From: CAYXFZ01 sp964464385
Lineage (GTDB): Bacteria; Planctomycetota; UBA1135
DNA: 11,347 nucleotides
Reading direction: 5' to 3'
Assembly (NCBI GenBank): GCA_964464385.1
Contig: CAYXFZ010000079.1
Span: forward strand, 1-11,347
Shown: piece after piece, positions 5,176 through 11,347 of the stretch
How the letters are laid out: each line of letters begins with the position of its first letter
How positions within the stretch are numbered: position 1 is the stretch's first letter
Position numbers and translations under genes: made by a program
The notes under the pieces: model-generated
What the model saw: only the letters and a program-made list of their open reading frames with translations
Told to the model about the DNA's origin: nothing
The model's database searches: none

Positions 5176-6192
5176 TCAGAAGGAAACCGGTCCGGTGGAA
5201 TCGGCGGCTGCCTGGAGGGTTCGGCGAACCAGAATCGGGACCATCCTTTGCCGCCAGTGCTCGTCCCCCGGAATGTTGGCCAAGGGTCGGCATTGTTTGC
5301 TGGCGAGTTGGGCCACCTCTTGGCAGGCCAAGGTGAAATCCTCTTGGCCCGGATGTGTTCCGAGGAGAACGTTTTCGGCCTTGTTCAGAAGGGAAGGTCG
5401 GGCCTGAAGGGCGACCGTGGCCAGATCGGCAGTAGCGATAGCACCCGCAGAATCCACTGTGAAGTTGGCTGCCAGACCGAGCAGAGGAAAGTCAATGGAA
5501 CCTCGTTCGCGCAATTTTCCGTAGGCCATGTGGGCGTGGGGTGGCGATGGAGGGATATGAACCTCCGTCAGGATGGCCGTCGGGGAAACTTTTTTGTTCC
5601 AAATCCCGTCGGCTTTGTAGAGCTCTCGGATGGGAATTGTTTCTGCGCCGTTTTGGGTCAAGAAATTGAGTTGGGCGTTGAGCACCATCAGGGCAGGGGC
5701 GGTGTCGTTGCTGGCGGCAGCGACGCAACGGGACCCACCCTTGACCACGTGGCACTCCGTGCCATCCTTTTTCATGCAATAGCCCAAGGCCTGGCGCCAA
5801 AAGTAAGTTTGGTTGTACCACTTGCAACGCGTGTCGAGCATGATGTTGCCACCCAGGGTGCCTTGATTGCGCAACTGCGGACCAGACACGGTGCCGGCGG
5901 CCTGAGCGAGGACCGGTGCATGGGAACGAAGTTCCGGATGGGCGGCGACTGCGGAAAGGGAAGTCATAGCGCCGATGGAAATCCCCTCGGAATGCACTCC
6001 AATCTCCCCAAGATCCGAAATGTTCCCCAAGGCGACCACAACTTCGGGCTCGAAGAGACCGTGCTTCATGTTGGGGAGGAGGTCCGTGCCCCCGGCCAGC
6101 AAGAGAGCTTTTGAACCGTGCTCCTGCATCATGGCGCCAGCTTCTTCCAGGGTGCGCGGTTGGAGCAATTGAAATTTTGGCAACCTCAGCAC
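5176..6192 (-). CDS. FAD subunit of a 4-hydroxybenzoyl-CoA reductase (HcrB)-type molybdenum enzyme
   Basis: At 338 residues this is the medium subunit of a xanthine-oxidase-family complex and relays electrons through FAD. FAD-binding motifs are LLLAGGTDLLP (31-40) and QLRNQGTLGGNI (106-117). Between them and the rest of the domain lies an insertion with cysteines at 123 (TRCKWYNQ), 139 (GYCMKKDG), 147 (ECHVV) and 156 (SRCVAA). In 4-hydroxybenzoyl-CoA reductase, HcrB has a similar insertion whose four cysteines hold an additional [4Fe-4S] cluster; ordinary xanthine or CO dehydrogenase medium subunits lack it. The enzyme is thus likely related to HcrABC, which reductively removes the para-hydroxyl from 4-hydroxybenzoyl-CoA with a low-potential electron donor, but the substrate here is not proven and I give no gene symbol. 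The ATG at 6192 overlaps the end of the large-subunit gene by seven bases. Confidence 0.93.
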   Translation of the reverse strand: MLRLPKFQLLQPRTLEEAGAMMQEHGSKALLLAGGTDLLPNMKHGLFEPEVVVALGNISDLGEIGVHSEGISIGAMTSLSAVAAHPELRSHAPVLAQAAGTVSGPQLRNQGTLGGNIMLDTRCKWYNQTYFWRQALGYCMKKDGTECHVVKGGSRCVAAASNDTAPALMVLNAQLNFLTQNGAETIPIRELYKADGIWNKKVSPTAILTEVHIPPSPPHAHMAYGKLRERGSIDFPLLGLAANFTVDSAGAIATADLATVALQARPSLLNKAENVLLGTHPGQEDFTLACQEVAQLASKQCRPLANIPGDEHWRQRMVPILVRRTLQAAADSTGPVSF

Positions 6193-8507
6193 GAGATTTC
6201 CTCCAGAGCGGCGAGGACTTTGCCCGGGGTAAACGGCAGGTGGCGGATGCGTATGCCGACTGCGTTGTGGATGGCATTGGCAAGGGCGGGAAGGGCCGGG
6301 TGCAAGGGCCCTTCGCCGGCCTCTTTGGCGCCATAGGGACCCTCGGGGTCCACGCTTTCGATGATTAGGGCCTCCAATTCAGGCGTGTCCACCGAAGTCG
6401 GAATGCGATAATCCAAGAGGGAAGGTCCGGTATGGAGTCCGCGTTCGTCCACATTGTGATCTTCCAGGAGGGCTTCGGCCAAGCCCATATACGCGGACCC
6501 CTCCATTTGGCCTTCTACCAAAGTGGGGTTCAGGGCACGGCCACAATCGTGGGCGATCCAAACTTTTTCGCAGAGGATGCGTCCAGTTTCGGTATCCACG
6601 CGCACTTCGGCCACGTGGGCAGTAAAGGAATACGCGGGGGCGGTACCGATGGTCCCGCCCCGGTAGTCACCCCCCAAAGTTGGGGTGTTGTAGGAGCCGG
6701 TGGCGCCCAAGGTGTCGTATTTTATTTCGGCAATTTGAAACGCTTCGCGGACGGGAATAGAACGCTTTGGATCTTCCAAGTCAAAGACTTTGCCGGCCAT
6801 CATGCGGACCCGGGATTCCTTCACTTCCCAGGATTCCGCCACGGCTTGCACGATTTGCCTCCGGAGTTTGCGAGCGGCATCAATGCAAGCGTTGCCCACC
6901 ATAAAGGTGACCCGGCTGGAGTAAGCGCCCAAATCCACCGGGCAGAGGTCGGTGTCGGCGGCGATGACCCGGATGGAACTCAATTCCAGCCCCAGTTCCT
7001 CGGCGACGACGGTGGCGGTCATGGTGTTGGAACCCTGACCAATGTCGTTGCCGCCGGTAAATACGGTGACCAAGCCGGAGCGGTCCACTTTGAGTTGAAT
7101 GCCAGCCTGCGGCATGTCGTTGGGATACACGGGATAGTTGGTGCCGGAAATGTACATGGATCCGGCTACGCCCAAACCATGACCAAACTCCAATTGGCCG
7201 TAGCGATTTTTCCAATCGCTGGCCTTTTCTACCGCGTCCAAACATTCCATAAAACCATTGGATGTGATGCGTTGGCCGTTGACGGTCTCGGTTTGTTCCC
7301 CCTGAAAATTGCGCCGCCGAATTTCAATGGGGTCCAATTCCAATTTTTCTGCCAGTTCGTCCAATTGTACTTCGAAGGCAAAACGGGGTTGCACCGAACC
7401 ATGGCCCCGCTTGGGCCCACAAGGGGGCTTATTGGTAAAGACGCGAGTCGAGTCGAAACGATAGGTGGGGAAATCGTAAGGGCCAGTCAGGAGCTGACCG
7501 GCATAGTAGGTCGTGACCAAACCAAAAGAGGAATAGGCCCCCCCGTCAATCAGGATCTTGGCATCCACACCAAGCAACTTGCCGTCGCGATCGGTGCCGC
7601 TACGGTAATGCATGCGCATCGGGTGGCGTCCTCGGTGGGCATAAAACACTTCTTCCCGTGTCCACAGCATTTTGACGGGACGCCCGGTCTTGCGGGACAA
7701 AGCGGCTACGCAAAACTCCAAGGAGAAAGGATCGGATTTGCCGCCGAAGGCGCCGCCCAAGAAGGGTTGAATCACACGAATGTGGGCTGGATCCAAAGCG
7801 AGCACTGCGGCCAATGCCCGATGCACATAGTGGGTAATTTGGGTGCTGGACCAAAGGGTCAGAAGGCCGTCGGCGGAACAAGAGGCCACGGCGCAATGCG
7901 GCTCGATGGCGGCATGCGTCGTGCCATGGAAGGAATAATCCTCTTCCACCACGCAGGCGGCATCGGCCAAGGCCTGATCTACGCTGCCGAATTCCAGCAT
8001 GACATGCTTGGAAACATTGCCCTTGCCGCGATCGTTTTCATGAATCATGATCTCGGGGTTGGCCAAGGCCTCTTCCGGTTCCAAGAAGAAAGGAAGAATT
8101 TCGTACTCGACTTGGATGAGGGTGAGGGCTTCGTTGGCAGTGTCCTCATCCACGGCGGCGACTGCCGCAACTTCATCCCCGAGGAAGCGCACCTTTTCCA
8201 AGGCCAAGGCGTGTTCATCTGGGGTCCAAGGAATGACTCCGTAAGGGGTCGGGAGGTCTTTGCCAGTGAGCACCGCGTGGACCCCACTCAGGGCCTCGGC
8301 TGCACTCGTGTCTATCGACAGAATTTTGGCGTGGGGATGGGGGCTACGCAGGGTTTTGGCGTGCAACATCCCGGGCAGGAGGATGTCGTCCGCGTAAACT
8401 GCGGCGCCGGTCCCCATGGCCATCCCATCCACCTTGCGGTTGCGCTTGCCAACGACAACAAATTCCCCCCACGGTGCCTCTGGGCCATGAATGTCCCGAG
8501 CGCTCAT
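6186..8507 (-). CDS. Molybdenum-cofactor large subunit, xanthine-oxidase family (HcrA-like)
   Basis: At 773 residues this is the catalytic subunit, close in size to HcrA. The N-terminal hammerhead-type domain begins near GTGAAVYADDILLPGMLHAKTLRSPHPHAKI in the first 65 residues, with the sequence taken here in shorter cues: YADDILLPGM and RSPHPHAKI. Molybdopterin-binding loops follow: GGAFGGKSDPF, the PPCGPKRGHG loop (position of the AFRGFG loop of xanthine dehydrogenase) and GGNDIGQGSNT. The C-terminal YGAKEAGEGP contains the expected catalytic glutamate (E732, aligned to the GVGE motif of the family). The cofactor is expected to be molybdopterin cytosine dinucleotide, from knowledge of bacterial relatives. 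The non-xanthine-type loop and the adjacent HcrB-like subunit favour an acyl-CoA reductase over a purine dehydrogenase. The gene overlaps the small-subunit gene by four bases (ATGA) and the FAD-subunit gene by seven. No maturation gene (XdhC- or MoxR-like) is seen nearby. Confidence 0.95.
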   Translation of the reverse strand: MSARDIHGPEAPWGEFVVVGKRNRKVDGMAMGTGAAVYADDILLPGMLHAKTLRSPHPHAKILSIDTSAAEALSGVHAVLTGKDLPTPYGVIPWTPDEHALALEKVRFLGDEVAAVAAVDEDTANEALTLIQVEYEILPFFLEPEEALANPEIMIHENDRGKGNVSKHVMLEFGSVDQALADAACVVEEDYSFHGTTHAAIEPHCAVASCSADGLLTLWSSTQITHYVHRALAAVLALDPAHIRVIQPFLGGAFGGKSDPFSLEFCVAALSRKTGRPVKMLWTREEVFYAHRGRHPMRMHYRSGTDRDGKLLGVDAKILIDGGAYSSFGLVTTYYAGQLLTGPYDFPTYRFDSTRVFTNKPPCGPKRGHGSVQPRFAFEVQLDELAEKLELDPIEIRRRNFQGEQTETVNGQRITSNGFMECLDAVEKASDWKNRYGQLEFGHGLGVAGSMYISGTNYPVYPNDMPQAGIQLKVDRSGLVTVFTGGNDIGQGSNTMTATVVAEELGLELSSIRVIAADTDLCPVDLGAYSSRVTFMVGNACIDAARKLRRQIVQAVAESWEVKESRVRMMAGKVFDLEDPKRSIPVREAFQIAEIKYDTLGATGSYNTPTLGGDYRGGTIGTAPAYSFTAHVAEVRVDTETGRILCEKVWIAHDCGRALNPTLVEGQMEGSAYMGLAEALLEDHNVDERGLHTGPSLLDYRIPTSVDTPELEALIIESVDPEGPYGAKEAGEGPLHPALPALANAIHNAVGIRIRHLPFTPGKVLAALEEISC

Positions 8508-8992
8508 GGCTTGGCCTCGGTCTCTGCGGCCAACTGGACCGCGTCATAAATTTGTTTGTAGCCCGTGCAGCGACAAAGATTGCCGGCCAAGGCCTGACGG
8601 ATTTGTGCCTCGTCCGGATCGCCCTCTTGATCCAGGAGTGCGCGAGCAGAGAGCATCATCCCGGGCTGACAAAAGCCACATTGCAAGGCACCACATGCCA
8701 CAAAGGCGTCTTGCACGGGATCCGCACCCTCGCCTCCGCGTGCCCGATGGGCGGGGGTGAGACCCTCGATGGTGCAGACCAGTTTGCCGACGGCGGTTGC
8801 GGCAAGCACGAGGCAGGAGTTGACCGGGACACCATCCATCAAGAGGGTGCAAGCGCCACAGTCGCCCTTGTCGCATCCTTGCTTGCTACCGGTCAGTCCA
8901 AGTCGGTAGCGCAGGACTTCCAATAAGGTCCAGTGGGCGGGAGCGTCCACTTCATGGTCGTCGCCGTTGATGCGCAGGCGCAAGCTGGTCAC
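8504..8992 (-). CDS. [2Fe-2S] small subunit of the molybdenum enzyme (HcrC-like)
   Basis: A 162-residue iron-sulfur subunit that carries electrons between the molybdenum site and FAD. The N-terminal plant-type ferredoxin domain binds one [2Fe-2S] cluster with C40, C45, C48 and C60 (GCDKGDCGACTL, then NSC). The C-terminal helical domain binds the second with C105, C108, C140 and C142 (CGALQCGFCQPGM, then NLCRCTGY). The start is the GTG at 8992. It gives the standard N-terminus, VTSLRLRINGDDHEV, and a typical length; the longer open frame to 9142 adds about 50 residues unlike the family and runs into the divergent gene. The gene is first in the minus-strand operon. The order small, large, FAD with 4- and 7-base overlaps implies coupled, roughly equimolar synthesis. 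No Shine-Dalgarno precedes the GTG, and a -10-like TAGAAT lies only seven bases upstream. Confidence 0.95.
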   Translation of the reverse strand: MTSLRLRINGDDHEVDAPAHWTLLEVLRYRLGLTGSKQGCDKGDCGACTLLMDGVPVNSCLVLAATAVGKLVCTIEGLTPAHRARGGEGADPVQDAFVACGALQCGFCQPGMMLSARALLDQEGDPDEAQIRQALAGNLCRCTGYKQIYDAVQLAAETEAKP

Positions 8993-9031
8993 GAGACGGA
9001 TTCTAGCCGCCCGAAGGCGTAGGATGGGCCC
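8993..9031. promoter_or_regulatory. 39-bp divergent intergenic region; possible leaderless promoter for the minus-strand operon
   Basis: Only 39 bases separate the GTG of the iron-sulfur subunit (minus) from the GTG of the membrane-protein gene (plus). On the minus strand TAGAAT (9005-9000), a good -10 match, ends seven bases before the GTG, which would put the transcript start at or beside the initiation codon. No clear -35 box is seen at the usual spacing, and there is no Shine-Dalgarno. For the plus gene, purines at 9013-9026 (GAAGGCGTAGGATG) could assist initiation. The promoter call is tentative. Confidence 0.35.
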
Positions 9032-9601
9032 GTGCAAGATGTCGTTCTCAATCCCGTGGCTGACCCGGCCCACGATTTGGCGCTTTTGGGGTTCGCCGCC
9101 TTCCTCACGGCCGGCCTCCTTTTGTGGACTGCTGCTCGCCACGGCTGTACCGCAACCCGTGTAACCGCCCTTTTTGGGAAAACTGAAACCACCTTGGCTT
9201 CTCTTCGTGGCGCCATGGAGGCCCGTGGCCGGACCGAGATGGGCCTGTTGTTCTTCGTATTGGGCTCTGCCCTCCTGGCGGGGTCCCAGCTTTTGCAGGA
9301 AATGATCCCGGTTTGGGTCTTGCCGGGCGGTCTCTTTGCAATTTTTGTCTCGGCCGCTCTGTTTTTAGTCTTGCATCCCCTGGTTTCCCGTGCCCGTCTG
9401 CGCCGCCAGTTGCGGGCCTATCTTCGGGCAACTCCGTTTTCTTTCGAGGACAACATCGCCTTGGCTCGGGAAGTGGGCGCTCTTTTTGATGTCGAGCCCG
9501 TACCGGAAGAGACCTTGGAGTCCTATGTCAATAAGGTGCGTTTGGCCATGGGTATGCCCTCTCCTGGGAATCAGGCGTTCCGTCCGGAGAGAAGGATTTA
9601 G
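9032..9601 (+). CDS. Membrane protein of unknown function, three predicted helices
   Basis: I do not recognise this 189-residue protein. Three hydrophobic stretches are visible: about 15-34 (LALLGFAAFLTAGLLLW), 70-88 (MGLLFFVLGSALLAGSQLL) and 95-117 (WVLPGGLFAIFVSAALFLVL). Between the first two is a polar segment of about 35 residues. After the third comes a basic stretch (SRARLRRQLRAYLR, 119-132), followed by a soluble C-terminal tail of about 55 residues. By the positive-inside rule that basic stretch suggests a cytoplasmic C-terminus. The start is GTG at 9032, since no ATG in this frame lies near the start of the hydrophobic region. It is 32 bases before comF, so the two may be co-transcribed. 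Confidence 0.75.
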   Translation: MQDVVLNPVADPAHDLALLGFAAFLTAGLLLWTAARHGCTATRVTALFGKTETTLASLRGAMEARGRTEMGLLFFVLGSALLAGSQLLQEMIPVWVLPGGLFAIFVSAALFLVLHPLVSRARLRRQLRAYLRATPFSFEDNIALAREVGALFDVEPVPEETLESYVNKVRLAMGMPSPGNQAFRPERRI

Positions 9602-9633
9602 TCACCTTCGATCCTGCCTGCCGTCCTCTTGTT

Positions 9634-10323
9634 ATGACGGTAGGCTTTCGTTGGGGTGTGGCATTTCGACACGGGTTCCTGTCGTGGATGGATCCACGCT
9701 GCCCCGTTTGCCGCACGCAAACCAATCGCTCGTTGCAGTGCTGTCCCTCGTGTTGGGACACCCGGATGGATTCTCCGGCTGTTCACCCCCCGTTCGGCTT
9801 GGCGGAAGTTCTGGTTTGGAGCGCTTATTCCGGTGTGGCACGTAAGTTGATCCTGCAGGCCAAGGAGCAGCCTATGGGTGCCGGGGCGGTTCTATTGCGC
9901 CAAGAGTTGTTGGCCATGTTTGCCCGAAGGAGATCCTGCACCGGGCCGATTCTGGCCATTCCAGCGGGATTGCATCGTTGGTGCGATGGATGGCACTTTC
10001 CTTCGTGGTTGGCTCGGGAACTTCGCCAGCAACAGGCCGGAAATTTTCCCCGGATCCCTCTGTGGCGTAAGCGGCTTTCTTGCCGACAAAGTGGTCTTTC
10101 GGGTGCCGCAAGGCGCGGCAACTTGAACGGTTGCTTTTTTGTTCCTCGTCGCTTGCCTCCCCTGCCTCGGGTCTGGTTGGTGGATGATGTGTGGACAACA
10201 GGGGCTACCTTGCAAGAGGCCGCCCGGGCCCTGCGCGAGGCCGGGGTCGCTAGCGTAGGTGCCGTGGTTTGCGCCCGTGCCCTAAGCCCGGATGCGTTTC
10301 TTCTGAATCTTCCCGCGCCTTAG
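9634..10323 (+). CDS. comF: ComF family protein (phosphoribosyltransferase-like)
   Basis: A 229-residue protein with the ComF/GntX architecture. The N-terminal zinc-ribbon cysteines are C23, C26, C37 and C40 (CPVC and CPSC with a preceding Cys). A linker contains YSGVARKLILQAKEQP, the usual place for the conserved Y-G-[ILV]-K-x-x-K element. The segment RLSCRQSGLSGAARRGNLNGCF (147-168) corresponds to the family's RQ-x-x-L-x-x-x-x-R-x-x-N-x-x-x-F signature. The PRPP-binding loop of type I phosphoribosyltransferases is VWLVDDVWTTGATLQEAARA (180-199). In naturally competent bacteria ComF helps import single-stranded DNA; in others the role is unclear, and no other competence gene is in the window. 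The ATG at 9634 lacks a clear Shine-Dalgarno; M19 (9688) is a possible alternative start. The gene ends nine bases before the next gene. Confidence 0.9.
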   Translation: MTVGFRWGVAFRHGFLSWMDPRCPVCRTQTNRSLQCCPSCWDTRMDSPAVHPPFGLAEVLVWSAYSGVARKLILQAKEQPMGAGAVLLRQELLAMFARRRSCTGPILAIPAGLHRWCDGWHFPSWLARELRQQQAGNFPRIPLWRKRLSCRQSGLSGAARRGNLNGCFFVPRRLPPLPRVWLVDDVWTTGATLQEAARALREAGVASVGAVVCARALSPDAFLLNLPAP

Positions 10324-10332
10324 ACTTTCCTC

Positions 10333-11283
10333 GTGGCCTCCACCAGTCCATGGCGCGGACGATTGGCTCCCAGTCCCACTGGAGTTTTGCATCTCGGCAA
10401 TGCGCGTAGTTTTTTGTTGGCTTGGTTGGATTTGCGCAACCGTTCGGGAGAGGTCCTACTCCGGATCGAGGACTTGGATGGGCCGCGCGTGCGCAGTGGA
10501 GCATCCGAGGCCGCGATCGAGGATTTGGAGTGGTTGGGCTTGGATTGGGATCGCGGCCCGGTTTATCAGTCCCCACGCTTTGATTTTTATCGCGCCGCCC
10601 TGGAACGCCTTGCCGTTTTGGGCTTGGCCTATCCGTGCATTTGTCGGCGTGGGGATGTGGCCCAAGCCGCCAGTGCCCCACACGAACCCCCCGATCTGGA
10701 TGGGCCGGTCTATCCCGGCACCTGTCGCGGAAAGTGGAGTGAAGCTGCAGAAGCCATTTCGGAAACCGGGATCGAACCCTGTTGGCGGTTGGACGTGGGC
10801 CGTTCCCGTGAAGTTGAATTTCAGGATCGGGTGCTGGGTGCGCAACACGTGCACGTGGATCGAGATCTCGGTGATTTCGTGATTTGGCGCCGGGGGGACA
10901 GTCCGGCCTACCAACTGGCCGTAGTTCTGGACGATGCCGATCAGGGCATCAATCAAGTTCTCCGCGGCGACGATCTTTTGCCCAGCACGGCGCGTCAATG
11001 TCTTCTGCTGGAAAGCCTGAATTTACCCCGTCCCTCTTGGGCCCATGTTCCCTTGGTAGTTGGGGAGGATGGCCTGCGTTTGGCCAAGCGGCATGGCGAC
11101 ACCTCCTTGCGTAAATTGCGCCTCGAGGGCCGATCCGCCGAGGATGTCGTGGGCCTTCTTGCGTTTTGGTGCGGTCTGATACCTGATGTTCGTCCTGTTT
11201 CTGCCAAGGAACTGGTTGCAGGTTTTGACCTTGCCGAGCTTCCTCGGGAGGCCGTGGTTTGGACGGGATCTTGGCCGGAATAA
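10333..11283 (+). CDS. gluQRS: Glutamyl-Q tRNA(Asp) synthetase
   Basis: At 316 residues this is a truncated class I glutamyl-tRNA-synthetase paralogue, lacking the anticodon-binding domain. The enzyme attaches glutamate to the queuosine at position 34 of tRNA(Asp) in the cytoplasm. Motifs seen are RLAPSPTGVLHLGNARSF (10-27, HIGH-type), LRIEDLDGPR (43-52), a zinc site of C102 and C104 (YPCICRR) with Y127 and C131 (YPGTC), as described for the E. coli enzyme, YQLAVVLDDADQGINQVLRG (193-212), and LAKRHGD (250-256) in place of KMSKS, characteristic of GluQRS. The length fits the family (about 300). The start is GTG at 10333, nine bases after comF, with no Shine-Dalgarno; translation may be coupled to comF. 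The presence of this enzyme implies that the host makes or salvages queuosine. Confidence 0.95.
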   Translation: MASTSPWRGRLAPSPTGVLHLGNARSFLLAWLDLRNRSGEVLLRIEDLDGPRVRSGASEAAIEDLEWLGLDWDRGPVYQSPRFDFYRAALERLAVLGLAYPCICRRGDVAQAASAPHEPPDLDGPVYPGTCRGKWSEAAEAISETGIEPCWRLDVGRSREVEFQDRVLGAQHVHVDRDLGDFVIWRRGDSPAYQLAVVLDDADQGINQVLRGDDLLPSTARQCLLLESLNLPRPSWAHVPLVVGEDGLRLAKRHGDTSLRKLRLEGRSAEDVVGLLAFWCGLIPDVRPVSAKELVAGFDLAELPREAVVWTGSWPE

Positions 11284-11287
11284 AAGA

Positions 11288-11318
11288 GCCGACCGTGCGG
11301 GGTCAGGGCACGGTCGGC
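11288..11318. terminator. 11-bp perfect hairpin after gluQRS
   Basis: GCCGACCGTGC (11288-11298) and GCACGGTCGGC (11308-11318) are perfect inverted arms with a nine-base loop, starting four bases after the TAA stop. In the plus direction no T-run follows. On the minus strand the stem is followed by CTTTTATT, so it fits a terminator for a transcript entering from the right better than one for gluQRS; it may act in both directions. Confidence 0.6.
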
Positions 11319-11321
11319 AGG

Positions 11322-11340
11322 AAGGGGCAGAGTGCCCCTT
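11322..11340. terminator. Second compact hairpin, 8-bp stem
   Basis: AAGGGGCA (11322-11329) and TGCCCCTT (11333-11340) form a perfect stem with a GAG loop, three bases after the previous hairpin. The window ends seven bases later, so any T-run that would define a terminator cannot be judged. Confidence 0.5.
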
Positions 11341-11347
11341 GGGAAAG

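Noticed and set aside
5165..5293. N-terminal extension of the EAL protein to 5293
   Set aside because: The extra 43 residues are low-complexity and overlap the end of the FAD-subunit gene in another frame. The ATG at 5164 fits the 11-base gap.
6432..8549. Plus-strand open frame of 705 codons
   Set aside because: It lies antisense to the molybdenum large subunit, which has clear family motifs and start/stop overlaps with its neighbours. The translation of the plus frame shows no domain.
8993..9142. N-terminal extension of the iron-sulfur subunit to 9142
   Set aside because: Family members begin close to the first beta-strand (SLRLRINGDD). The extension would overlap the divergent membrane-protein gene.

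Overview
The window looks like a stretch of chromosome from an unassigned, moderately GC-rich Gram-negative bacterium. The cellular genes on the right are around 60% GC. The putative signal peptide and the C-terminal Ig-like region of the RCC1-repeat protein resemble secreted proteins I associate with planctomycetes and other environmental phyla. That resemblance is weak and I do not assign a taxon.

Region 1 (1-1761, plus strand) is a diversity-generating retroelement (DGR). The window opens inside the last codons of its target gene, whose 3' end (1-45) is the variable repeat (VR). Next come an HRDC-domain accessory gene (181-648), an overlapping DGR-type reverse transcriptase (623-1642), and a template repeat (TR; about 1645-1750, proven part 1706-1750). 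Over the 45 comparable bases VR and TR differ at five positions, and all five are adenines in the TR. The TR encodes a segment resembling the end of a formylglycine-generating-enzyme/SUMF1-like C-type-lectin fold, with 12 AAY codons. No Avd gene is seen; the HRDC protein occupies its place. Strong secondary structures lie downstream of both the VR and the TR. The HRDC and RT genes are more AT-rich than the rest of the window.

Region 2 (1762-3511) begins with about 340 bases without a gene that contain a long inverted repeat. It continues with a probably exported seven-repeat RCC1-like beta-propeller protein whose repeats are exactly 39 residues apart. A 19-bp perfect inverted repeat, with one arm imperfectly duplicated in tandem, follows the gene.

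Region 3 (3512-8992, minus strand) is a tightly packed operon read right to left: [2Fe-2S] subunit, molybdenum-cofactor subunit, FAD subunit, then an EAL-domain protein with a degenerate GGDEF domain. The first three make a xanthine-oxidase-family hydroxylase/reductase. The FAD subunit carries the four-cysteine insertion characteristic of 4-hydroxybenzoyl-CoA reductase HcrB, which points to an aromatic (or other) acyl-CoA reductase rather than a purine dehydrogenase. The EAL protein, predicted to degrade cyclic di-GMP, starts only 11 bases after the FAD subunit.

Region 4 (9032-11347, plus strand, divergent from region 3) holds an unrecognised three-helix membrane protein, a ComF-family phosphoribosyltransferase-like protein and a glutamyl-Q tRNA(Asp) synthetase, closely spaced and probably co-transcribed. 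Two hairpins end the window.
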